A stretch of 64,000 nucleotides of DNA from Rotaria sp. Silwood1 (Eukaryota; Rotifera; Eurotatoria; Philodinida; Philodinidae). Below are positions 11,323 through 22,710 of this stretch, piece after piece. Position numbers and translations under genes: made by a program. The notes beneath the pieces are model-generated. The model was not told the origin of the DNA. It saw only the letters and a program-made list of their open reading frames with translations, and did no database searches. How positions within the stretch are numbered: the stretch's first letter is position 1; every line of letters starts with the position of its first letter. The stretch lies in NCBI GenBank assembly GCA_905250075.1, contig CAJNOP010000010.1:2773773-2837772 (forward strand), written 5' to 3'.

Positions 11323-14040
11323 TTAATAAAGTTGTTTTGTGTTTTTTTTACATTAAATTATTCTGTGATAAAAACAACGTATAATTTGCTATCAAGTACT
11401 GGTTTCTTTTTTCTGTCTGCCTTTATATTTGTAATTAAAGATAGTGCATAGTTTTTGTCTATACAATTCTTTTATTTTTATTTTCGATGATCATATAATA
11501 ATAAAATTTTAATGTCAAATATGACTGTATGATAATGAAGAGTACGTTATCTTAATCTGAAATTGGTTTCACATAAAAGTAACGAAAATCACGAACTCTA
11601 GTAAAAGAGCATATGTAACTATTAAATTTATTCATACTAGACAGAATTCGAGAAAAAAAAATGTATTGATCATGATTACAAATCTAAATTATTGCTTCAA
11701 CTGTTATTGATATTACGTTTTTAATAAATCAACACGTCTTGCTATTATCGTACCAACGAAACAAAACAAATAATGCATTGGAACATGTTATGCTCTTTGA
11801 AAGCGTAATTTTTGTCAAGCAATATTGATTAGAGTTTCTAGGCAACAAAAATAATTTCACAATGTCAAATATTGACAAACATATTGTTAGAGGTGTCTAA
11901 GTGGTCAACAAGATTAGAGTAAGGCATATTCTGTCACAACCATAGAAAATTTGTTTTTTCTTCGACATGAAGCAATGTACTTGCGTAGTGTCACTAGAAT
12001 AGTTGATGGTAATTACAAGGTAAAATTAGTATCTTCAAAAATCTCGAACTTTGGTTATTAAGTAATTGTGTGTAATGACTAGGTGTGATGCTTTTTATAA
12101 CTTAGTGATGAAATTCTTACACAAGTATGAAGCGTCTCTCGCAGTAAGTTTTCCGTTATAGTTTAAAAAGATAGACCTCTCCTGATTTTACACATCAATC
12201 CATTCCTTTTTACTAAAGCTATTAAATCATAAGATCTTTACTATTGTGAGTCCTGATGAAAGCAATTGTCATTGAGATTTATACCTATTTGAAAATACTC
12301 TAACAAGATGCATTCATATTCTTTATGTTTCCAAATGTATGTGTGTGTATTGGGTTTGCGGCACATGCCTTTTTTGTTTTGTTTTGTTTTGTTTTTCTGT
12401 TCTTCGCCTTCTTTTTTTCTCTGGACCAGCCGTTTCATTGTTTTGTACATATCTAAGCTAAATGTTTTCTTCGCTGTAGAAATCATTAATATTCTGATAT
12501 TCTATCTAGTGCTAGTTTTTGTTTGTTATTGGATAGTTGGAAAAGAGAACGTATGACATCCTCTTGATTTGATATTAATCTAATTTCAGGTTGCAGGAGA
12601 CCCATCAGTTGTATTCCTTCTTCTTTTCGTTGTTTTTCTTTCTCTCTCTCTTCTCCGTATGTTTTTTTTCTCGCCGCTTTTTTCTTTGCGTAGGCGTGAT
12701 TGTTTAGATACTATAATAAAAAAAAAAAGATGAATTTTCCTAAATAAACTGCTTAAGTTAATATGGAATCAAATCCATATTGCATTAACTCTATTGCCAT
12801 AAAGGAGTTTGCGTAAAAATGTCAATGGCTATTTTTCCAGTGTTAAATGGATCTAGAAATGAGTTTTGCCATTTTCTGCATGAATTCCTAAGTCGTTTCG
12901 CAAAACTACCCTTTTAATTCACTGACAACCTCACAATATTCCGTCTTACATCGTCAGTGGTCTTTTAAATCGCTTAGTTTGTCTCGACAGTGCTCCCATC
13001 ATTGGCTTATGATCTCATCAATATCAAGTTTAGTTTTCTCGAGCTTCTACAGTTTTCCCAATGTAGTTTTCACCACTACTTCACATTTTCCGCACATTAA
13101 TCACTATTTTAACTTAATCATCGGAACTACAACTCATAACACTAAAAAGGCAATCCAATACTGCATCTAATCTTGTTATTCAGATATTTCACAAAATTCA
13201 TTACAGACAATTGAAACAGCTATGATTACTAAAAAAAAGAACAGAAAATACCGATACTGTCCATGAATAACCATGTAGGAGTCCATCTCGATTGTCAGTT
13301 AGATTGAATTCGCTATCAATTAAAAGATTACGATGACTTCTGCCTGACACAACTGTCAGAGTGAATATTTGGCGAGAATACTGCATTTTATTTTTACTAA
13401 AAAGTGTTTGACAAGTAGTTTTTCGAATTTTTTCAGCTGTTTCCCACAATAGGTATTTTTAGAAAGTTATGTAATTTGTAACATGTCTAGTACTTCATTT
13501 GAAACAAGCAATATCTTTTTTTGGCACATGTCTTTAGACAAGTACTTTCCGCAATAAGGCCAATCTGCTGCCAGCTTTATCTACATAACAATGACTAGTG
13601 TTTATCGTCATCGTCTTTCTTATCTATCAAGTCATTTAAATGGCGGAGTTAACTATAATCAGATGTTAATTTGACGAATTTTTTTGATAGCATATAGCAA
13701 CTACGTATCTGTCACCGCTAACATGACAGAAATCGTTTTGGTTTTGATATGAAAGTTGTTGATTAGTTTGACGTATTTTATATACTTTCACAAACTTCAT
13801 TAAAATTCTAATTATTTACCATTCAAGTGACATTTCGTCTACGAAAAAAACACTTTCTTAAGCTCATATAAAATTATTAAAGATAAATTAATTATAGTCA
13901 CATAAAAAAACAAAATAGACTTTGACTTTGTTTTTCAGTCTCATATAGTATTGATATGGAAGAGGATTTAATCTGTTTAGTAAGTACTATTACCAGCTTC
14001 TTTTTCGTATCACTATCAAATTAGGCTAAGAAAGAAATAC
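11323..14040. other. Intergenic, nothing recognised
   Basis: AT-rich DNA between ADAR and the Penelope-like element. A few 60-80 codon open frames (12241-12556 on both strands, 12979-13170, 13201-13449) have no family resemblance and no convincing splice context. Confidence 0.4.
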
Positions 14041-14225
14041 ATAGCCTGTTCTGTTTTTGTACATATAATTAATTTACTTGTAAAAATTTTATGTGAATTT
14101 GAAAAAGTCTTCTTCGAAAGATGAAACGTTACTTAAATTGCAAATAATCAAGATTTTAATTAAATTTGTGAAAGAATATACAACATGTCAAACTTATCAG
14201 AAACTTTCGTGTCAACACTGCGATT
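14040..14225 (+). repeat. Left pseudo-LTR-like direct repeat of the Penelope-like element
   Basis: Shares an extended, roughly three-quarters identical stretch with 19195-19365, including CTTCTTCGAAA, the ACGTTACTTAAATTG versus ACGTCACTTAAATTG block and the following AAATAATC. Same orientation as the distal copy. Confidence 0.65.
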
Positions 14226-15256
14226 AAAAACCTCCAGAAAGAGATAATGTATGCTACTGCATAAAACTTGACGAACTTAAACAAGAACAGTACAAAATTA
14301 CAATAACAGTTTCAATTTCTTCAATAATATATACAACACAACATAATTATAAATGGATTTCAATTCAAGGATACAACAAACTAAACAAAATCAAGAATTA
14401 CCAAGACCAACTGCAGAAAATCAGAAATAATACACTATAGGTTAAAAAAAGAATTAAAATATGTTATTATTAAAGCCAAAACTCAAGATTTAATCGTGAA
14501 TCAGTACTTACAAATAATCAAATATTAAAGGAATATCTATAGCACTCACAGTGGTAAATAGGTACGATGGAAAATTGGAAGTTGATCTAATTCAAATATA
14601 GTTGAATAAATAAAAAATATTGAACAAAAAAACAAACTAAATGAATCATTACAAGCAAAAATACAAACAATGAGAATCAAGTCACAAATTAAATATAGTA
14701 CAGCAGATGCATTGAACATGTCAAAAATAAAATTAACTCCAACAACATTTACAAATATTGTCCAAAAGCTTGAAATTCGTTTCAACTTTTAAATCTAGTC
14801 CGACAAAATAAACAACATAGTCAATTGTGAAAAATCATTATATTTAACACCGATAATTATTAAAAATATATTTGAAATGTCTACATTTATACAAAGATGG
14901 AGAAAACCACAAAGGTGCAACATGAATACAGAAGAAATAAAAATATTAGTTGAAACCAAGTCATTTGAAGACATTGCTGTTGTTTAAGTAGATAATAGTA
15001 GAAAGGCCTTAATTACGAGTAAACTAGATTATATTACCCAGATCTAGGAAGAGTTAAATAATAAGAATGCTTAAGAAAACGTCAAGAAAAAATCTAACAG
15101 CTGCAACTAAAGAAAACAATCACCGAGAAAAGTCACCAAATTAGCTAATAACTGAAAAATAACATCGAATACTAAATATTATTAACTAACTATTGATAAT
15201 ATATCGAAAGCTTATGGTCATCAAAAATTACATGAAACCGATTCAGCACTAAGACT

Positions 15257-16137
15257 CCCCAGTGAAAAATATTTGCTTCAAAGAACGGGAAAGAACGCGT
15301 TCCGTAAAATTAAAAGCCCTTTTTTTAAGAAAAGAAGACGTTTCAATAAAAGTAGAAAGCGTTCCAAAATGGAACCATTAAGAACACATTCCATGTTTTT
15401 TGGAATGTGTTCTTAACTGTTCCAACTTTTTTGGAACGCTTTCTTTTCTTAAGAAAAGCTAACTTTTTTTTGAAACGCATTCTTGGTCGTTATTGTCTGA
15501 ATTTAGATTCACGATAAGAGTTCTCGAATAGAAGTTCAGACATAATTTTTTGAAAGATCGATTCTGGTGTAACTCGACGAGCTCTATCCAATGGCGTGCT
15601 TTGATTTTTTGTAGCTCAAACTGTTATTAAAAAAAAAATTTTTGGAATTAGGACTACCAGTTGTAAAGTATGACTAATTGAAGGTTCCATCATTTTTGGC
15701 ACTAGTTTCAGGGTGTCGTACTTCAGAGCTATCATTTTTGAACCAAAAGTGACATTAAATTCAGATGAAAGCGTTCATTAGTCAAAAGAATCCATTCTGA
15801 GGTGTTTCTCAAGAGAATGTTAAAACAAAGCGGTTTCATTTCGATGGAATCCTATCTTAACTGTTTCGAAATAGAATGGACAGAGACACGTTCTATTGGC
15901 TCATGGAACGGTTCAGAACGCTTTCTATTCAGATGGAGAACGATTTTTGAACTGAGAAGAAAGCATTCCATACTAGTGTGGAACAGTAAAGAATGAGTTC
16001 CTTTAGACTCAGAACTTTTCTTTTTATTTGTGAAAACGTTCGCTAAGCTGTAGAACACATTCTTCATGTAACAGACAAGTCTCTACATTTTTATGAATGC
16101 GTTCTCTTCCGTTATTTTTAGAAATATTTTTCACTAG
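15257..16137. mobile_element. Short inverted-repeat element inserted in the Penelope-like RT
   Basis: The ends are inverted copies: CAGTGAAAAATATTT at the left, and the right end reads AAATATTTTTCACTAG; similarity continues inward for about 40 bases (AACGG, AGAACGC.TTC). The interior holds many palindromic variants of GAACGCATTCC. It separates the RT block ending ALRLP from the block containing ISSM, which are adjacent in intact Penelope-like RTs, so it entered an existing element. No transposase and no clear target-site duplication are visible. Confidence 0.7.
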
Positions 16138-16256
16138 GTTGTTATATGCTCACAAGATACAATTATATCATCAATGTGTCAGTTTGTATCTAATTTTATC
16201 AAAGAATTAAGGACAACATTTAAGGTCATGGTACGCCGTACATTTGGTTTTATGCG

Positions 16257-17823
16257 CACTAGTCGACGATTTTGCCTCTCGTCTTTCCAGATTCTTGATT
16301 TTCTTGGTTATCAGGCAAGATTTTTTTTGCCGTAATTCTATACAAGATTCTTGCCTGAAAAAAGATCTGGACCTTCTGGTGATATTCTTGTAGACAGAAT
16401 CTTGTCTGATAAGACAAGATTCTTGTGTCCTTGTATTCTTGACTGATTCTTTATTTTCTTGACTTCTTGTCTGATTCTATTTTTCTTACAACTCTTGCCT
16501 GAATCTTTTTCTTGAAGTTCCTGGTTGATTCTTGTGATGCCAATGAGCCCTTTCTTTATATCAATATAATTTTCTTCTTTCATTACTATTATATGTATTA
16601 TGATATGTTTCAAATAAAATATCACAAAAGTACACAACAAGTAAAAAATTATACATGGATTTCATATATAGAGAAGAAAGTCAAACAAAAATGAATGAAA
16701 AACTAGCAGCAAAAAGCCTCATTTCAAAGTTCGTCGTCGTCATCATCATCTAGATTTACATCAAGATTATAGTTATCATCATCGATTAAATTGTCTTCAT
16801 AATTATCATCATCAGTAATTAAAGTATTTTCATAATTATTATTTTCAATAATTGAATTATCTTCAAAATTTTCATGACGAGATGATAAATACAAATCTTT
16901 TTCAATCTAAAGACACATGGAAAAATATAAAGATTTTACCTTAAAATAATGCAGTTAAAATAAATTATTTACAACTCGTTCTACAGTTGAAAGAGGTAAA
17001 CGTAGGTGAGTGGAGTTGAGCTTGTGTTTTCGATGTTGTCTCCATCGTCTTTGCCTTACTGTATGCGGTGATGGCTCTAAAAAAATATGTGACTCAAAAA
17101 AAAAGAATATTAGAGATACCGATCAATACTACCTAAATCAGCAACAGTATGACTGAAAAACAAATTATTTGGATCTTCTGAGTTGATCTCCATCAGAAAA
17201 AAAATTCTACAAACGAAAAATAAATGTTGGTGACAAATACAATTCTTTGAAAACAAAATGATTGTCTCCCCTTTACGTCTAATAGAAAAAGATAATTGAT
17301 AGATGTCTTTTCAAAATGATCGACTATCTTGAAATATTACTGTAATTATAAATGAATAAGTAACGGTTATACGTCTATATTTATATATGTATTTGAACGA
17401 ACAGATCACGTGCTATATTGATCTTGACAGTCAGATATAAATCATGTAAAAGAAGAAAAAAGAAGCTTGTCTGAACTACAAGAAATTTTTAATATCTTGT
17501 GGTTCTTTCCAGACTCTTGTTTTCCTGATTAATTAGACAAGATTCTTGTCATCTTGAACTCTAGTCAAGATTATTTTTGAGAGGAAAGGAAAAATATTCT
17601 TGTCTGAACTTTAAAAAATCTTGAATGTCTTATAATTCTTGTCTGGTTCTTTTACTTCTGAGTAATCAGACAAGATCCTTTTCATCTTGAACTTCTGGTA
17701 AGAATCTTTTTTCATTCTTCTCGAAAGGATTCTTAGCTGAATATTATGATTAAAAAGAATCTTGTCTGATAATCAAGAAAAACAAGAATCTGGAAAGAAC
17801 GAAGTCAAGATCGTCGACTAGGG
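16257..17823. mobile_element. CACTA-like terminal-inverted-repeat element carrying a small spliced gene
   Basis: The left end reads CACTAGTCGACGATTTTG and the right end, reversed, CCCTAGTCGACGATCTTG. The inverted match extends about 65 bases (CTTTCCAGATTCTTG, TCTTGRTTATCAGRCAAGATT). Both subterminal regions (16260-16535 and 17460-17820) are crowded with copies of the TTCTTGTCTGATT motif in both orientations, which recalls CACTA/EnSpm subterminal repeats. A 2-base CG flanks each side, too short to prove a target duplication. It lies inside the Penelope-like RT, whose frame resumes just beyond 17823. No transposase is present; instead a three-exon gene lies on the minus strand inside. Confidence 0.65.
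16724..17193 (-). CDS. Passenger gene in TIR element: 115-residue basic-then-acidic protein
   Basis: Three exons fit perfectly on the minus strand: 17133-17193 (ATG at 17191-17193), 16973-17076 and 16724-16906 (stop TGA). Introns are 56 and 66 bases with GT-AG ends. The predicted protein has a short polar N-terminus, a strongly basic middle (RQRRWRQHRKHK), a segment LRLPLSTVERVIEKD and a long Asp/Asn-rich tail ending DDDDDDEL. The segment LPLSTVERVI resembles the first helix of NF-YC/POLE4-type histone folds, and those proteins can carry acidic tails, but the rest of a histone fold is absent, so this is only a hint. The intact frame contrasts with the decayed retroelement around it. It could be a captured host gene fragment or an element-encoded accessory protein. 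I do not recognise its function. Confidence 0.5.
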
Positions 17824-17971
17824 CGAGAACTGTCAATCCTTAAATATTGGTCAAAATGAACGATTGTTCAGTTTCGACATTCAAGACTCATACGCCAACA
17901 TTCCAATTACAGAAGCAATAGAAATTAAAAAATAAAAGATTTTTGTTCATTTATTCAGTGAAAACATATAA

Positions 17972-18203
17972 CTAAAAATACGAGAATAATTGTAATCGTT
18001 TTAATTATTTTTATTCAAACGTTGCGTTGTAGACACACAACATCATCAGTCCTGAAAAGAAATAAATAGACAAATGAAAAGCTAAAAGTACACATCATGG
18101 AAATGCAAGAGTAGAAGAAAACCTGGTTATGTTGTGTGTCTACAATGAAACATCTGAATAAAAATGATTAAAACGGCATCAATTATTCTCTTATTTTTAA
18201 ACA
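17972..18203. mobile_element. Foldback element of about 230 bases in the Penelope-like RT
   Basis: Two inverted arms of about 60 bases, 17983-18044 and 18131-18192, share GAGAATAATTG, GTTTTAATNATTTTTATTCA and GTAGACACACAACAT, separated by about 90 bases. Weaker similarity extends outward. It lies between the RT blocks NIPITEAIE and YYQFNRKYYK. It carries no coding sequence; the ends are not defined to the base and no target duplication is certain. Confidence 0.7.
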
Positions 18204-19194
18204 TAATTAAAACACTTATCAAATCCAAAAATTAGAAAATTCACTGGTCATCAAAACAGACACTAAATACTTTTTAACTCTTTCGTTAAAAAAAAGCAGC
18301 TATTATCAATTCAATAGAAAGTATTACAAATAAAAGAAAAGCTTATCGATGGAAAACAAACTTTCGGTGATTTTAGAAGAATTTTGAATGGATTCTTATT
18401 TAACAGAACATTCAGATCAAGTCAATATAAATAACAAAATTGGACGATACATTGATGATAGCTTGATAATTACAAAAATAAATGAAAAAGAATTGAATAA
18501 AAGTTCTGGATCAATACATTTTACCTATGTATATAAAAAGATGCTGAAATTAATATCCTTGGCACGACAATAGCAAGACTTGATAATGTCAATTGTGCAA
18601 AAACAAAATAATTTGGTTTAGAGAATAAAACTAGCATTCAATCCTTTACTAAATTATGAATTATAGTATGGAGAGTCAATATCATCAAATATTGTTAAAA
18701 ACATGTTTACAGGAATTTTACAAACGACCAAAGATACAAATGCGTAACAAAAGAACTTATTGAAATTGAAGAAGATGTTATTAAATTCTATAAGTACCCA
18801 TCAAAATATCATTGCGTGATTAGGTAATTAAGTTTGTGACGATATCAATTCAGACTCGAACAATAATAACACACTATAACAAGGTAATAAAAAACAAGTC
18901 ATTGAATACAGTGTATGTATATCTTATCATTCAGAGTTAGAAATATTAAAAAGAAGATTAGGAAAGATATCAAACATGAAAGATTATTTTTCATGTCCAT
19001 AGAAATTATAATATTATTTTGATCGATTGATGAAAACACATAGAATTTTATTATTTGTCGAGTACTTTGTGATTATATGGAAAAACATATATCGGTTAGA
19101 CAAAAGTTGAAATTACAAATCGTATGAAATAACATGAGGAATCAATGAATGATGATAGTGATGAAAAATCAACTCATACTAAAACAGAAATACA

Positions 19195-19365
19195 AGATCC
19201 GTACTATTTTTGTATACATAATTATTTTATTTGTAAAAATTTGTTGTGAGTCTGAAAACGTTTTCTTCGAAATTCAAAACGTCACTTAAATTGTAAATAA
19301 TCTAAATTTTTTTAAAATTGAGGGAAGAGTATACGATATTACAAATTTTTAACGTGAACACGGTG
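19195..19365 (+). repeat. Right pseudo-LTR-like direct repeat of the Penelope-like element
   Basis: Diverged direct copy of 14040-14225, lying downstream of the last RT fragment in the same orientation. Confidence 0.65.
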
Positions 19366-19599
19366 ATGAATTTGATGCGGCCACAGTAACTTCAATGAAA
19401 CATTTCCGATAGTACATTCACATCATCAAGGTAAAACTTCCTTAGATAGAAATTGAATAGCTAGGTTTTACGAAAAACAATTATTCAAGCCGACCAATTT
19501 CGAACAAGTATGAGGTTCTTAGCTTCCGACATATGTTATTGCATAATTCAGACGCCCAATCAATCTATTGTTGAAGAGTTTTCTTTGGCGTGCGACCGA

Positions 19600-20690
19600 C
19601 TATGCTAAACTTGAATAGCTATCTTAATGACAAGAAAGATTAAGTTTATGTAAAATAAATCTTAAATTGAATTTAGATACTTACAAATTCGTTGTTGGCT
19701 ACATGATCTTCGACAAGTGTAAGGAATTCATCGATCTCTACCAGAGAGAGCTATAATTTCGTATTCTGACGATTACTATTGAAATAATTCTTGTTCCAGA
19801 AAGTAATGTATACAAATAACAATGTATATAATCATGGTTTCCGAGAAGTAACTAAACTTTTCACCTGTTTAAGCGTCTCTTTCTGATTATGTAGAACTCA
19901 TTTTCTGTTCAGTGGTTTGTATTCTAAAGTAGAGATTTTGATTGATGGTCGATATTGGTATACAATAGAGGATGGCACTGAAAGAGATCCACCATCGTGA
20001 ATCAATGAAAACTTGTGTATTCTGTTGAAAAAGAATGAATGTTCTTTAATTCTAGTGCATACTGGTTCTACTACTACAACTATATATAAACTGAGTTTTA
20101 CAATTGTGTCAATCGAGTCCTGCAAATCTTCGTCCATAATAACAATATCATACTAAAAAACTGAATGATTACATATCGACATGTTACAAAGATCAAACCT
20201 TATATAATCTATCTACCACATTGTCTATATGATGGAACAAAATATTCTTCATTGTTGCAGCATTGTTGTTGGGCACATTATAGAAAAGAAATAGATTAAA
20301 GGTTCTCTATCTGAAACTATGAACAATCATCGCCAACTTCAATGCAGTTTTACTTGCTTTGAAGAGTAAATGGTTCTTCTTTGGAATTTAATTATTTCTA
20401 TATTAGAAATACAAACAGCAACTAGTATTGAAAAAAAAAATGAAACAATAGTTATTACCTGGATAGATATACATGTGCTATGAATACTACAAAATTGGTG
20501 CATCGTACGCTCAGAACCATACATCGGCTGTTGACTTGATGATGATGCGTATTAATTGATAATTTTATCATATGTAAGATGATCTGTCTCTAATAACCCA
20601 GTAAGAGTTAGATCAGTAACAAACATCGAGCAGCTTTGACAGTATCATTGACATAAAATCGAAAGTTGTCGCTTGATAAACTAAGACAAA
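19600..20690 (-). pseudogene. Decayed third member of the local paralogous family
   Basis: Minus-strand pieces resemble the two intact family genes at 27744-31868 and 32432-34692. At about 20612-20683 the phrase NFRFYVNDT matches YRFYVNSNM at the start of the 31.9 kb gene but runs into a stop. Exon 20199-20251 ends at a phase-0 donor after LYK and joins exon 19898-20152 (YDIVIMDEDLQDSI, LSLYIVVVVEP, EHSFFFNRIHKF). This matches the phase-0 intron after LPRIK/LPRFQ in the intact genes and the ISHDDIKNRI block that follows. A short acidic exon-like piece (LVEIDEFLTLVEDH) lies near 19700-19770. A continuous model could not be built because of stops between the N-terminal piece and the core. It may be a pseudogene or a strongly diverged gene. 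Confidence 0.4.
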
Positions 20691-20699
20691 TCTTTCATT

Positions 20700-22710
20700 G
20701 ACAAAATAATAATTGTAGTACTGTAAGATCTGTTGGTTGAATTACGAATATCAGATTAGAATGTTAGCAAAATCAGATCATATGATTGAAGATCAAATAC
20801 TTTGAACCACTTTATACTCATCATCATCAGACAAACCTTGAGCAGTATAAGGAACCGAAATACTTTTATTTTCAAATAATACTCGTCATGTACTTATTAA
20901 AAGTTAAATATTCTTCTGCATAATTCTTGTATTGTATCGAAAATGATGAAAATCTACCCATTGCTGGCATCAGTAGCTATAACATGTTTTCATTTGAATA
21001 AGGAAAGCATTCATAGTGCTCCCCGGTATAAAAATATATCGTTGTCAACAGAATAAAACTGTTCGTCTAATGAAAAACCTGGAGAAGATCTTGGGTTATT
21101 ATGAGAGGAAATCGTACAGATCATTTGCAAGGTTACAATTTTGTTTGTATTTCAGTTGCACTTGAATATTCTTACTAATGTAGCTGTTGGATTAAACATA
21201 TTTCCTTGGTTTGTATGCATGGAATCCTACTATTAAATTGAAAGAAAGACAGGTTATGATTGGATGTCATGTAGTAACAATAATTTTATTATTTATCGAA
21301 TTAGTAATGATTATCCTCTTAAAATTATTTAGTTCCGGTTCAACATGCAAAGGAAGATTTTCAAACTCATGGTTGGTATTCTTCGTAATTGCAGCGTGTC
21401 ATAGAGCGACCGTTGGCTATATGTAATTCTGAATAAACGTATTTTCATCCATGACATAAAAAAAAGGTATACACAACATTTCAATGGTAGAACAGGAAAA
21501 AGCCTAGCTAGTACAAGACAAACACAAGTGCAACTATGATATGACGTGATTATATGTCGTTTACTATTACATTTGTCTGTCTATAATGACAATAGTAAAA
21601 GAAAAATGCAACTAAATCTAAATTCTTTCGTTCTGTCAGCACAAGTTAGTTCCTACACGTGAGCGTATCGTGATCGACAAAGTATCCAGGTCATATACAT
21701 ATATATATAGTCTCTTTTCAAGTCCACTCTTTATAATATCAAGTATAATATTTATTTTATATTCTTATTTTATTGCTGCCATGTTTTGTCCGAATTCTAT
21801 TGATCGCTTATTATACTTCAATAACTATCACTAAAACTTCACCAAAAATAAGCATAATGAACAAGAGAAGAACCTACTTATGCAACACGGACACTTTTTC
21901 ACACAAGATATAGAAATATTATTTGGAAACAAGATAGCAACCTGCCAATAGGCTTTTTTTCAAAATACACCCTCATTTTATGTGTAGTTGTTTTAAACTT
22001 GATCAAGTGGAACATTTAAATTGTGTCTCTGATATACAAAATGATCATTAGAACTAAAATGATGACCTGATAATGATCCATATATCAGTTACTTTGTTTA
22101 TCATTTAGTGTATAGTTGATACACTGTTATTCCAATAGCAGACTCCAGGTTAACAATAAAATCCCGAGCTAACAAATTTTATTTGTCGTGTTCTTGTTCG
22201 TTGTTGTTTTGTTTCATTTGATTTTGTGATGACATTTTTTCAATAAAAAATCTATATTTTTCTATGCTTTTCATCAGATACTTTTGATTTAAAACACAAT
22301 TTTTAATCAGAGACTTTGATCAATAATCAACATGAATTAAGACAAAGTACTCATTAAATGAAGTATATATATACAGTAATCATAGAATAGTTCTTTGAAA
22401 CTGCTCAGAACTTATTTAACCGTATGAAAAACAGTCATATTGCTCAAGTAGACGAAGATATTGTTCAATTATAAAAAGTAAGAAAAATGTATTCAATAGA
22501 TATTTTCGTAAATTTCTAATTCATCAAGCTAACAATCGAACAAAAATGTCGGTTTCGATTTGTTTCTATTGTTTACTTCACTAATGTTATTAATAAATCG
22601 AAAAAAAACCATTAAAAATCAAGCAACTTAACTTAAAAATCGTTTTTACTGACATACAAAATGATTTAAGTAAGTCTTGACAACGATATAATTCAGTTTG
22701 TTTTTCTTTC
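20700..22710. other. Intergenic, nothing firmly recognised
   Basis: AT-rich. One open frame at 21211-21426 encodes two hydrophobic stretches (VVTIILLFIELVMIILL, WLVFFVIAA) and could be a membrane-protein exon or remnant, but no family or splice partner is evident. Confidence 0.35.

Larger units (their letters stand above)
14040..19370 (+). mobile_element. Degenerate Penelope-like retroelement with nested insertions
   Basis: Fragments of a Penelope-type reverse transcriptase appear in order on the plus strand, broken by stops and frameshifts. They are an N-terminal segment near 14890-15170 (FEDIAVV, then KLDYITQI and EELNNK), the block AYGHQKLHE plus ALRLP at about 15208-15256, a segment with ISSM and FVSNFIKEL at about 16145-16225, SFDIQDSYANIPITEAIE at about 17868-17925, YYQFNRKYYK and MENKLSVILEEF at about 18300-18390, and the catalytic-motif segment GRYIDDSLII at about 18440-18475. 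These follow the family pattern GLPKIHKP, LRPIVS, SFDVxxLYTNIP, MGNxLSPxLA and YVDD. Diverged direct copies of about 170 bases at 14040-14225 and 19195-19365 flank it, as the pseudo-LTRs of this family do. Three inverted-repeat elements are inserted in the RT region. No GIY-YIG endonuclease is visible; EN-lacking Penelope-like (Athena-type) elements are known from bdelloids. The element is dead. Confidence 0.8.
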
